Assembly (NCBI GenBank): GCA_036394995.1
Contig: DASWED010000089.1
Location: forward strand, 1-64,000
Length of the DNA: 64,000 nt
Direction: 5' to 3'
DNA from: DASWED01 sp036394995
GTDB taxonomy: Bacteria; Actinomycetota; UBA4738; JACQTL01
Both the position numbers and the translations under genes were made by a program. Below are positions 44,210-51,201 of this stretch, piece after piece; positions within the stretch are counted from its first letter, which is position 1, and each line of letters starts with the position of its first letter. The notes beneath the pieces were generated by a model. That model was not told the DNA's origin and searched no databases. It worked only from the letters and a program-made list of their open reading frames with translations.

Positions 44210-45158
44210 GGTCTCCGAGCGCCTGCGCCGGCTGCTGGCGGTGGTTCCGTACGTCGTCCAGCATCCCGGCGTCGGCCTGGACGACCTGTCGCGGCTGTTC
44301 GGGGTGGAGGAGCATGAGGTGGCCGCGGACCTGGAGCTGCTGTTCATGTCGGGCCTCCCCCCGTACGGGCCGGGCGACCTCATCGAGGTCCAGGTGGAGG
44401 ACGGCCGGGTGTGGATCTCGATGGCCGACTACTTCGCCCGCCCCCTGCGCCTCACGCGGAGCGAGGCCCTGTGGCTGTATCTGCAGGGGACCGCCCTGCT
44501 CGGGGCCCCGGGCCTGCACGAGGCCGGGGCCCTGGAATCGGCGCTGCGCAAGCTGGAGGAGGCCCTGGGGCCGGACACCCTGGGCGGCCTGGCGGGCCGG
44601 GTGGAGGTCGCCGAGGCCGGGCCCGCGGCCGGCGACCTGGAGGCCATCCGGGAGGCCGCGGAGCGCCACCAGCGGCTGGAGATCGAGTATTACGCGGCGT
44701 CGACGGACGAGACGTCCGTTCGCCGGATCGATCCCGAGCAGGTCTTCTCGGCCATCGGGCAGTGGTACGTGGTGGCGTTCGACCATCGCTCGGAGCAGGA
44801 GCGGATGTTCCGGGTGGATCGGGTCCGGAGGGCCACCCGGACCGGGGAGACGTTCGAACCGAGGGGCCTCCCCGGCGCCGGACGACCCCTGTACAGCCGG
44901 TCGCGGGAGGACGTTCCCGTTCGCCTCCGCCTGGCACCCGACGCCCGGTGGGTGGCCGAGTACTACGAGACCGACTCCGAGGAGGAGCTGCCGGACGGGG
45001 GAGTGGAGGTGGTCCTGCCCACGAAGCGCCTGGGGTGGGTGGCCCGTCTGGTGCTGCGGCTGGGGGGCTCCGTGAGCGTGGTGGAGCCGCCGGAGCTGGG
45101 GGAGGAGGTCCGGCGGGTGGCGACGGAGGCCCTCGAACGGTACGCGGCGCTCACCTAG
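44196..45158 (+). CDS. pafC: WYL-domain transcription factor PafC
   Basis: 320 residues. Winged helix VSERLRRLLAVVPYVVQHPG, LDDLSRLFGVEEHEVAADLELL, then WYL domain near 170-210 (VRRIDPEQVFSAIGQWYVVAFD) and WCX domain to the end. GTG 44196 overlaps pafB by 14 bases; this start retains the whole first helix. Acts with PafB as DNA-damage regulator in mycobacteria; role here by homology and gene order. Confidence 0.92.
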   Translation: MRPGRVSERLRRLLAVVPYVVQHPGVGLDDLSRLFGVEEHEVAADLELLFMSGLPPYGPGDLIEVQVEDGRVWISMADYFARPLRLTRSEALWLYLQGTALLGAPGLHEAGALESALRKLEEALGPDTLGGLAGRVEVAEAGPAAGDLEAIREAAERHQRLEIEYYAASTDETSVRRIDPEQVFSAIGQWYVVAFDHRSEQERMFRVDRVRRATRTGETFEPRGLPGAGRPLYSRSREDVPVRLRLAPDARWVAEYYETDSEEELPDGGVEVVLPTKRLGWVARLVLRLGGSVSVVEPPELGEEVRRVATEALERYAALT

Positions 45159-45289
45159 CCGGCATCCCGCCGCTCCCGGCCATTGGTCCGCCGCCTCCGC
45201 CGAACGGCATCGCCCACATGGGGGAGTGGATGGACCTTCGGCTCGACCGCCTCAAGGGGCGTCAAAACGCCGCCGATACCACCCTCGTC

Positions 45290-45649
45290 ATGACCACCAT
45301 CCGAACGACCTGCCCCCGGTGCGGGGAAGTGGACATGGGGCCGGAGGCCATCCTGCTCTCCGTCGAACGAGGCGGGAGCGAGGGGTTCTACCGGTTCGTC
45401 TGCCCCGAGTGCACGGGCCCGGTGGAGAAGCGGGCGGACCGCAAGATCGTGGCGCTGCTCGTGTCCGCCGGAGTGGACGTGAGCGACGGCGCCACGGCGG
45501 GGGTGCAGGGCCGCCTCGAGCAGCTCACCGAGGTGGTTCCCGACCCCCGGTTCTCCGACGCTCCCGTGTTCTCGGTGGACGATCTCATCCAGTTCCACTT
45601 CCTGCTGCAGGACGACGAGTTCTGCCGCCGGCTCGTCTCGGCCGAGTAA
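45290..45649 (+). CDS. Zinc-finger hypothetical protein between pafC and tatA
   Basis: 119 residues with TTCPRCGEVDMGP near residue 6 and FVCPECTGP near 38, two CxxC pairs likely forming one zinc ribbon. The rest is soluble and ends in LIQFHFLLQDDEFCRRLV. ATG 45290 is chosen because the zinc ribbon starts just after it; an in-frame ATG at 45218 would add 24 residues. A small inverted repeat GGCGT-CAAA-ACGCC at 45258-45271 lies upstream. Possibly a DNA- or protein-binding accessory; function unknown. Confidence 0.72.
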   Translation: MTTIRTTCPRCGEVDMGPEAILLSVERGGSEGFYRFVCPECTGPVEKRADRKIVALLVSAGVDVSDGATAGVQGRLEQLTEVVPDPRFSDAPVFSVDDLIQFHFLLQDDEFCRRLVSAE

Positions 45650-45691
45650 CAGGGGCTTCGCCCCCTGGTTCGGGGGGGCCTGCCCCCCGAA
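45650..45691 (+). terminator. Double GC-rich hairpin after the zinc-finger gene
   Basis: First hairpin CAGGGGC (45650-45656), TTC loop, GCCCCCTG with one bulge. Second hairpin TTCGGGGGGGC (45669-45679) with GCCCCCCGAA (45682-45691), one bulge. No T tract; tail-to-tail hairpins directly after a stop suggest termination or mRNA 3'-end protection. Confidence 0.5.
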
Positions 45692-45752
45692 TGCCGCCCG
45701 AATGCGCCCCGAGACCCGACTGGCTCGGCGGCCCGGCTCCGGCCTCCCGGGC

Positions 45753-45766
45753 TATGCTCGCTGCCA
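45753..45766 (+). promoter_or_regulatory. -10 box of a leaderless gene (TATGCT)
   Basis: TATGCT at 45753-45758 and exactly 7 bases to ATG 45766. Confidence 0.5.
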
Positions 45767-46044
45767 TGACGGCTCCCGAGGTGGTGTGGCTGGTGGTCGG
45801 GCTCTTCTCGATGGCGCTCCTGCTGGTCATGCTCCTCGGCCTGTTGAAGCAGCTCAAGCGCCTGACCTCGTCCGTGGCCCAGCTCCAGCGCGAGGTCCAG
45901 CCCGTCCTCCAGGGGATCCAGCAGGAGTCGGAGCGCGCCCAGGCCCGGGCCGCACGGGTCCAGGCCCAGGCCGCCGAGGTCAGGGAGGCCGGCCCGGTCG
46001 GCCGGAGCGGGCGGCGGCGGTCCCGGGACCGGGCCCGGCGGTAG
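45766..46044 (+). CDS. Small membrane-anchored coiled-coil protein
   Basis: 92 residues: one N-terminal helix (VVWLVVGLFSMALLLVMLLG) followed by a long amphipathic helix KQLKRLTSSVAQLQREVQPV and an Arg/Ala-rich tail. Leaderless promoter ahead. It sits 37 bases before the Tat gene. This design, a membrane helix plus cytoplasmic coiled coil, resembles DUF948-like or Tat-associated small proteins, but no family is certain. Confidence 0.65.
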   Translation: MTAPEVVWLVVGLFSMALLLVMLLGLLKQLKRLTSSVAQLQREVQPVLQGIQQESERAQARAARVQAQAAEVREAGPVGRSGRRRSRDRARR

Positions 46045-46081
46045 AATCGGTCGACCGGGGATCGCCCCCGCCCATTCGACC

Positions 46082-46414
46082 ATGTTCAACGTCGGTCCGG
46101 CCGAACTCCTCGTGATCATGCTCGTGGCCCTGCTCATCGTGGGCCCCAAGCGGCTCCCGGAGGTCGGGAAGTCCATCGGCAAGGCCCTCCGCGAGCTCCG
46201 CCGGCAGACCGACGAGGTCCGGTACTCGTTCGAGGCCACCTTGAATCCGGACGACGACGACGACGAGGACGTGCAGGCCACCCCCGAGGCCCACCCCAGC
46301 TCCGAGGAGAAGCCCGGGGACGCCGCCGAGCCCGAGGCCTCTGAGACCTCCGAGGCTTCCGAGGCCTCTGAGACCTCCCGGGCCCCGGGTCCGCCCTCGG
46401 GCGGGCCGGCCTAG
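46082..46414 (+). CDS. tatA: Twin-arginine translocase TatA/TatB family subunit
   Basis: 110 residues. MFNVGPAELLVIMLVALLIV is the membrane helix, followed by GPKRLPEVGKSIGKALREL, the hinge and amphipathic helix. The MFxxGxxEL start is TatB-like, whereas gene order (before tatC, behind pafC) is that of tatA; it may serve either role. The acidic, repetitive tail (EASETSEASEASETS) is probably disordered. TAGAAT at 46042-46047 may be its -10, giving a leader of ~28 bases. Confidence 0.88.
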   Translation: MFNVGPAELLVIMLVALLIVGPKRLPEVGKSIGKALRELRRQTDEVRYSFEATLNPDDDDDEDVQATPEAHPSSEEKPGDAAEPEASETSEASEASETSRAPGPPSGGPA

Positions 46415-46438
46415 CCCTCGGGGACCGTACCGACATCC

Positions 46439-47224
46439 ATGCGGCTGACCAGATGGCTCCGCCGAACGCGCCGGGATCCGTCCCAGCCCATGACGATGGT
46501 CGAGCACCTCGAGGAGCTCCGCCGGCGCATCCTCATCTCGCTCATCGCGACCGCCGTGGCGGCGATCGCCGGGTGGTTCCTGTACGGGCCCGTGTTCCGG
46601 TTGATCCTGGGCCCGTACACGCACGCGTGCCTGCAACTGCCCGTCGCACAGCGACCGCCGGGGATCGATTCGTGCCGCCACGTCTTCGTGCACGGCGTGG
46701 TCGGGCCCTTCCTCATCCGGCTGAAGATCGCGCTGTACGTCGGGCTGGCCATCGCGCTGCCGGTCGTGCTGTACCAGCTGTGGCGGTTCATCACGCCGGG
46801 ACTCACCCAGAAGGAGCGCAAGCTCACGGTCCCGTTCGTCCTGTCGTCCATGGTGCTGTTCGCCATGGGCGGGTTCTTCGCGTTCCTCACGATCCCGAGG
46901 GGGCTGGCGTTCCTCCTGGGGTTCGGGGGATCGAACATCGTGGTGCTGCCGGAGGCCGCCAAGTACATCAGCTTCGTTCTGCTCCTCACGCTGGCGTTCG
47001 GGATCTCCTTCGAGTTCCCGCTCGTGCTGATCTTCCTGGCGTGGATCCGGGTGGTGTCGAGCATCCGGCTCCGGCAGTGGCGGCGGTACGCCATCCTGTT
47101 CATCGTCATCTTCGCCGCGGTGATCACGCCGAGCCAGGACCCGTTCACGCTCCTGGCCATGTCGATTCCGATGGTGATCTTCTACGAGGCCACCATCTGG
47201 ATCACCCGGATCATGAAGCGCTGA
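46439..47224 (+). CDS. tatC: Twin-arginine translocase subunit TatC
   Basis: 261 residues, six membrane helices. The N-terminal TMVEHLEELRRRILISL contains the conserved signal-recognition ELR region; then a long periplasmic loop with two Cys (HACLQLP, DSCRHVF), GLAIALPVVLYQLWRFITPGL and FGISFEFPLVLIFL. It exports folded proteins carrying twin-arginine signals. Adjacent to the TatA/B gene, in the same order as in mycobacteria upstream of helY. Confidence 0.94.
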   Translation: MRLTRWLRRTRRDPSQPMTMVEHLEELRRRILISLIATAVAAIAGWFLYGPVFRLILGPYTHACLQLPVAQRPPGIDSCRHVFVHGVVGPFLIRLKIALYVGLAIALPVVLYQLWRFITPGLTQKERKLTVPFVLSSMVLFAMGGFFAFLTIPRGLAFLLGFGGSNIVVLPEAAKYISFVLLLTLAFGISFEFPLVLIFLAWIRVVSSIRLRQWRRYAILFIVIFAAVITPSQDPFTLLAMSIPMVIFYEATIWITRIMKR

Positions 47225-47287
47225 GATCGGTATCCTGACGGGCCGCATCCACGCAGGCAGATCGAGCAACGAGGGGACATCGACAGC

Positions 47288-48205
47288 ATGGCGATCAAGG
47301 GCAAGGGCAGGGCGAGATCGGGCCGGCGGGCCGTGGCCAGGGGTCCCAAGCCCGGGTACGTCGAGCCGCCGAAGCCGCTGTTCCGCCGGAGATGGTTCCG
47401 GTGGACCGCCCTCGCCGTGCTGGTGGCCGGAGTGCTGGCCATCGTGCTCTCCGCGCTGCTGATCACCGCATCGAACAACCGCAAGGAGGCGAAGGCGGCG
47501 GCCGCGCTCAAGCGTCAGCAGCAGCAGGCGGCGCGCGTCAACCGGTTCGCGCTCCCCGTGACCCAAGCCCTGCAGAACGTGGTGGTCGCCACCGCGCCGG
47601 GGACGGTCGTGCGGGACTTCCCGGACCTCCCCAAGTCGTTCAGGGACCTCCGCAGCGGCGCGCTCTCGGACGAGGACGCCACCGCGAAGGGCGAGGAGGT
47701 CACGGCGAACGCGACGGCGGCCGCCAAGGTCCTGGCCGGCCTCAACGTCTCGGACATGGTCAGGGGGTTCCCCCAGATCACCGGGCTCATCGACGCGCGC
47801 CAGTACATGCTGTCCTCGCTCCAGCTGTACGAGCAGATCGGGAATGGCCTGGGCCTGGCCGCCGGCGCCACCGGTGACGAGCGGGAGGCGCTGATCACGC
47901 AGTACCTGGTGCTCATCCCCACCGCGTCGGAGCTGTTCCAGAACGGCTATCAGAAGATGGTGAACGCCGAGCTGGCGTCGAAGGTGCAGCCGGTCCAGCC
48001 TCCGGCGCCGAGCCCGGTGCCGTCCGCCTCGCCGTCCGTCTCGCCGTCCGTCTCGCCGACACCCTCGCCGGCTGTGAGCGTGACTCCGCCGCCGTCGCCC
48101 ACACCTTCGCAGAAGCCGTCGCCGAAGCCGAGCGCCTCGAAGAAGGCCTCGGGCGGCGGCGGGGGCGGGAAGGCGTCACCCAAACCCTCGCCGTCGGCGA
48201 GCTGA
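47288..48205 (+). CDS. Single-pass membrane protein with Pro/Ser-rich tail
   Basis: 305 residues: basic start, one membrane helix (WTALAVLVAGVLAIVLSALL near 39-58), a coiled-coil-like stretch KEAKAAAALKRQQQQAARV, a helical extracellular domain (to about 225), and a long tail of SPSVSPSVSPTPSP-type repeats ending in Lys/Pro/Ser. AGGGGA precedes the ATG, and TATCCT at about 47231-47236 may be a -10. Pro/Ser tails of this kind often span the cell wall. No family recognised. Confidence 0.7.
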   Translation: MAIKGKGRARSGRRAVARGPKPGYVEPPKPLFRRRWFRWTALAVLVAGVLAIVLSALLITASNNRKEAKAAAALKRQQQQAARVNRFALPVTQALQNVVVATAPGTVVRDFPDLPKSFRDLRSGALSDEDATAKGEEVTANATAAAKVLAGLNVSDMVRGFPQITGLIDARQYMLSSLQLYEQIGNGLGLAAGATGDEREALITQYLVLIPTASELFQNGYQKMVNAELASKVQPVQPPAPSPVPSASPSVSPSVSPTPSPAVSVTPPPSPTPSQKPSPKPSASKKASGGGGGGKASPKPSPSAS

Positions 48206-48212
48206 GGGCTCC

Positions 48213-49124
48213 ATGGCGCCCCGGGTCGTCGTCCTGGTCAATCCCTCGAGCGGCCGGGGCCGGTCCGGGAGGCTCCTGCCCCGGGTACGGGAGGCCATCG
48301 CCGCGGCCGGGCTCGACGCCGAGATCCGCGTGTCGGTCTCGGCGGAGGACCCCCCGCGGGTGGCCCGGGAGTGCGTGGAGGCCGGCGTGGGGATCGTCGC
48401 CGCCATGGGCGGAGACGGCATGACAGGGATGGTCGGCGCCGTGCTGATCGGCACCGACACCGCGCTGGGGGTCATCCCCACCGGAACCGGGAACGACTTC
48501 GCCCGGTTCATCGGCCTGAACCGTAAGAAGCCGCTGGAGGCCGTCCGGACCCTGGCCGACCCCGATATCCGGGCCATCGATGCCGTGCGGGTGACGGGTG
48601 GGGGTCGCGAGGAGCGGTTCGTCAACGTGGCCGGGGCCGGTTTCGACTCGGAGGTCAACGAGACCGCCAACGACATGACGTGGAAGGTCCAGGGCACCGC
48701 CAAGTACGTGGCCGCCGTGGTGAAGACCCTCCGACGGTTCACGGCCGCCCAGTTCGAGGTCACGGTGGACGGGGAGTCCCGATCCCTGTCCGGGATGCTC
48801 ATCGCCGTGGGGAACGGCCAGTCCTACGGGGGCGGGATGAAGGTGGTGCCGAACGCCTCGCTCACCGACGGCCAGCTCGAGGTGTGCGTGGTGGGCGGGA
48901 TGTCGAAGGGCCAGTTCCTGCGGGCCTTCCCGAAGGTGTTCCGGGGGACTCACGTGAGCCATCCCAAGGTCACGATGCTCCGGGGGGCGCGAGTGGAGAT
49001 CTCCGCCGACCGGGGGTTCGACGTGTACGCCGACGGGGAACGTTCGGTTCCGTTGCCGGCGGTGTTCGAGGTCATGCCCGGGGCCCTGAAGGTGGCCGTG
49101 CCGAGGGGCGCCGTGATCCCCTGA
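48213..49124 (+). CDS. Diacylglycerol kinase-family lipid kinase (YegS/LCB5-like), copy 1
   Basis: 303 residues. VLVNPSSGRGRSG near the N-terminus, glycine-rich catalytic loop AAMGGDGMTGMVG and GVIPTGTGNDFARFIG are the ATP- and substrate-binding motifs of DAGK-cat proteins. The usual GGDGT is GGDGM. C-terminal domain with DGQLEVCVVGGM and SADRGFDVYADGER (metal-site aspartates). It phosphorylates a lipid such as diacylglycerol. A second member lies at 55598. Confidence 0.88.
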   Translation: MAPRVVVLVNPSSGRGRSGRLLPRVREAIAAAGLDAEIRVSVSAEDPPRVARECVEAGVGIVAAMGGDGMTGMVGAVLIGTDTALGVIPTGTGNDFARFIGLNRKKPLEAVRTLADPDIRAIDAVRVTGGGREERFVNVAGAGFDSEVNETANDMTWKVQGTAKYVAAVVKTLRRFTAAQFEVTVDGESRSLSGMLIAVGNGQSYGGGMKVVPNASLTDGQLEVCVVGGMSKGQFLRAFPKVFRGTHVSHPKVTMLRGARVEISADRGFDVYADGERSVPLPAVFEVMPGALKVAVPRGAVIP

Positions 49125-49164
49125 CCGCCCCGCCGGCCCGTGGTACGAGAGGAGACTGATCGCC

Positions 49165-49902
49165 ATGACCGACGCCCTGCTGCTGATCCACGCGTTCCCG
49201 CTCGACGCCTCGATGTGGGAGCCCCAGGTCGAATCACTGACCGATCCGCTCATGGTCCTGGCCCCGAACCTCCCGGGATTCGGGGGCGCCGAGGGCGTGG
49301 GGAACGTCATGACGATGGGCGACGCCGCGAGCGCGTGCCTCCGGGCCCTGGACGAGGCGGGGGCCGACCGGGCCGTGGTGTGCGGGCTGTCCATGGGGGG
49401 CTACGTCGCGTTCGAGCTGTGGCGGCAGGTGCCCGACCGCGTGGCCGGACTGGTGCTGGCGAACACCCGGGCCGGAGCGGACGACGACGCGGGCCGGGAG
49501 CGCCGGCTGGCCCTGGCGTCGCGCCTTGACGCCGAGGGCAATGGGTTCCTGGTGGAATCGCCCCCGCCGCTGCTCTCCGAGGGCGCCGACGACGGCCTGT
49601 GGGGAGCGGTGAAGGCAACCATCGCCGCCCAGCCCGCCGCATCGATCGCCGCGGCCAACCGCGGGATGGCCCAGCGTCCCGACTCCAGGGGCGACCTGGC
49701 CGCGATCACCGTCCCGACGATGGTGGTGACCTCGACCGGCGACACGCTGATCCCGCAGTCGGCCACCATTCCCATGGCCGACCAGATCCCGGACGCCCAG
49801 CTCGAGATCATCGACGGCGCCGGCCACCTGTCGAACGTGGAGGCCCCCGGCGAGTTCACCCTGATCCTGGAGCGCCACCTCACCCTGTGCGGCCTGCTGT
49901 AG
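49165..49902 (+). CDS. Alpha/beta hydrolase
   Basis: 245 residues. Oxyanion-hole HAFPLDASMW, nucleophile elbow GLSMGG with Ser near 75, acid Asp in STGDTLIP, and His in GAGHLSNVEAP form a complete triad. Helical lid around 115-170. AGAGGAGA lies 8 bases before the ATG. Esterase, lactonase or related activity; substrate not predictable. Confidence 0.85.
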   Translation: MTDALLLIHAFPLDASMWEPQVESLTDPLMVLAPNLPGFGGAEGVGNVMTMGDAASACLRALDEAGADRAVVCGLSMGGYVAFELWRQVPDRVAGLVLANTRAGADDDAGRERRLALASRLDAEGNGFLVESPPPLLSEGADDGLWGAVKATIAAQPAASIAAANRGMAQRPDSRGDLAAITVPTMVVTSTGDTLIPQSATIPMADQIPDAQLEIIDGAGHLSNVEAPGEFTLILERHLTLCGLL

Positions 49903-49921
49903 GGCAGGTCCGCTCAGAGGG

Positions 49922-50965
49922 TCAGCGCAGCGTCCAGGCCATGACGCCCCAGAACGGCACGACGTTGTCGGCGCAGTCTGGGCAGTAGTCGGGGAGCCGG
50001 TCGATCTCGAGGCTGATCACGGGGACGTCGTGGTGGGTGACGTCGATGAAGTACCGGTCGCCCTGACGGTCGGTGACGTGCCACGTGAACGGCTCCAGGG
50101 TCCAGCCGGAGTTGGATTCGGCGTCGGAGAAGTCCTTCGGCGGGTGGAGGTACCAGTCCCGCCACTCGGCGGCGAACTCCGGCCACGGGTGGGCCGCCTC
50201 GACCTCGGGCGGGAGGTTGATGGCCCAGAACTCGCACATCCGGGCCTGGCTCAGCGGCCCCATGACGTCGGTCATGACGCTCTCCAGGTGGTCGCCCTGC
50301 AGCTGTTCGCGCTGGGGCGGGCAATCCGGGTCCCCGCCGAACAGCGGGAGTGGGTCGCCGCCGCATTCCGGCTGCGGATAGCGGAACCGGGCGGAGGCCT
50401 CGAGCCGCCTGGTTCCGTCGTCCGCGACGACGACCTGGTCGCCGGTGAGGCGCTCGAAGTGCTCTCCCAGCACCGCCAGCACCGAGTCGGGCTGGGCGGG
50501 AGGGGGACGGGGGGAGGCGCCCATCGGACCGCTCATCATCAAGTTGTCGAAGACCGGGCGCACGACGATCGTGAACTCGAAGCCGGCGCTGTCGCCGACC
50601 GCCCCCACCAGGTTGTTGCAGGAGCCCTCGCCGACCGGGATCACGATCATCCCGTGGCGGATCTCGTCACAGCATGTGAACCCGTGACCCACCGGCGATC
50701 CGAACTTCGGCCCGTACGAGACGTCGATGAGCTCGTAGACAGTGCCGTCGGGCAGGTTCGTCCGGACCTCGACACGGTTGCCGTCGTCTCCCGTGAGGAT
50801 GTCCGGGGAGAACTCGATGAACGAGTCCTCCGGTCCGGATGCCTCGGGCGACGGAGCCTGGGAGGCCTCCGCCGAAGCCTCCGGCGAGCTCACGGCCTGA
50901 TGGCGTCCGCCGGCAGCGTTCCTCACGTGGACGGCGGTCCAGCCGATGACGGCAGCAGCCGACAT
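49922..50965 (-). CDS. Exported protein of unknown function, N-terminus probably frameshifted
   Basis: 347 residues as annotated from ATG 50965. Beta-rich soluble domain with four conserved-looking Cys pairs (FTCCDEIRHG, GSCNNLVG, PECGGD with DPDCPPQRE, YCPDCADN) after an Ala/Ser/Pro linker. The annotated N-terminus MSAAAVIGWTAVHV is too short for a signal anchor, but the same frame runs upstream through RRSRFAARAVTALLAVAV to a TGA at 51020-51022. ATG 51029, one frame over, has GGAAGAG upstream. A one- or two-base indel near 51020-51029 would restore a normal exported start. No family recognised. Confidence 0.68.
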   Translation of the reverse strand: MSAAAVIGWTAVHVRNAAGGRHQAVSSPEASAEASQAPSPEASGPEDSFIEFSPDILTGDDGNRVEVRTNLPDGTVYELIDVSYGPKFGSPVGHGFTCCDEIRHGMIVIPVGEGSCNNLVGAVGDSAGFEFTIVVRPVFDNLMMSGPMGASPRPPPAQPDSVLAVLGEHFERLTGDQVVVADDGTRRLEASARFRYPQPECGGDPLPLFGGDPDCPPQREQLQGDHLESVMTDVMGPLSQARMCEFWAINLPPEVEAAHPWPEFAAEWRDWYLHPPKDFSDAESNSGWTLEPFTWHVTDRQGDRYFIDVTHHDVPVISLEIDRLPDYCPDCADNVVPFWGVMAWTLR

Positions 50966-51200
50966 GACGGCGACCGCGAGGAGCGCGGTGACCGCACGGG
51001 CCGCGAATCTCGACCGTCGTCACGTTCATGCGGACTCTTCCACGATCGATTGGGTTCCCTGCCTGCGGCAGGTTGACAGGTGATACGTATCCAGGGGAGC
51101 GCGGAGCCTCATTCGCGCCGGCTCCGTGCCGAGCCCTCCAGCTCGAAGGTCTCCCGGCGACCGGACCTGATCCGACCGGGGCGTCCGTAGACTGGCTCAC
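50966..51200. other. Intergenic region with hairpin and palindrome
   Basis: 235 bases between the divergent exported-protein gene and the helicase. Holds CCTGCC-TGC-GGCAGG (51058-51072), TTGACA at 51073-51078 without a matching -10, the palindrome GATACGTATC at 51082-51091, and the helicase -10 box at 51188. Possibly an operator for the divergent genes. Confidence 0.4.
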
Positions 51201-51201
51201 G
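51188..51201 (+). promoter_or_regulatory. -10 box of the leaderless helicase gene (TAGACT)
   Basis: TAGACT at 51188-51193 and exactly 7 bases to GTG 51201. Confidence 0.55.

Noticed and set aside
51073..51078. Perfect TTGACA upstream of helY
   Set aside because: No -10 box at 16-18 bases; the helicase start is better explained by TAGACT at 51188-51193.
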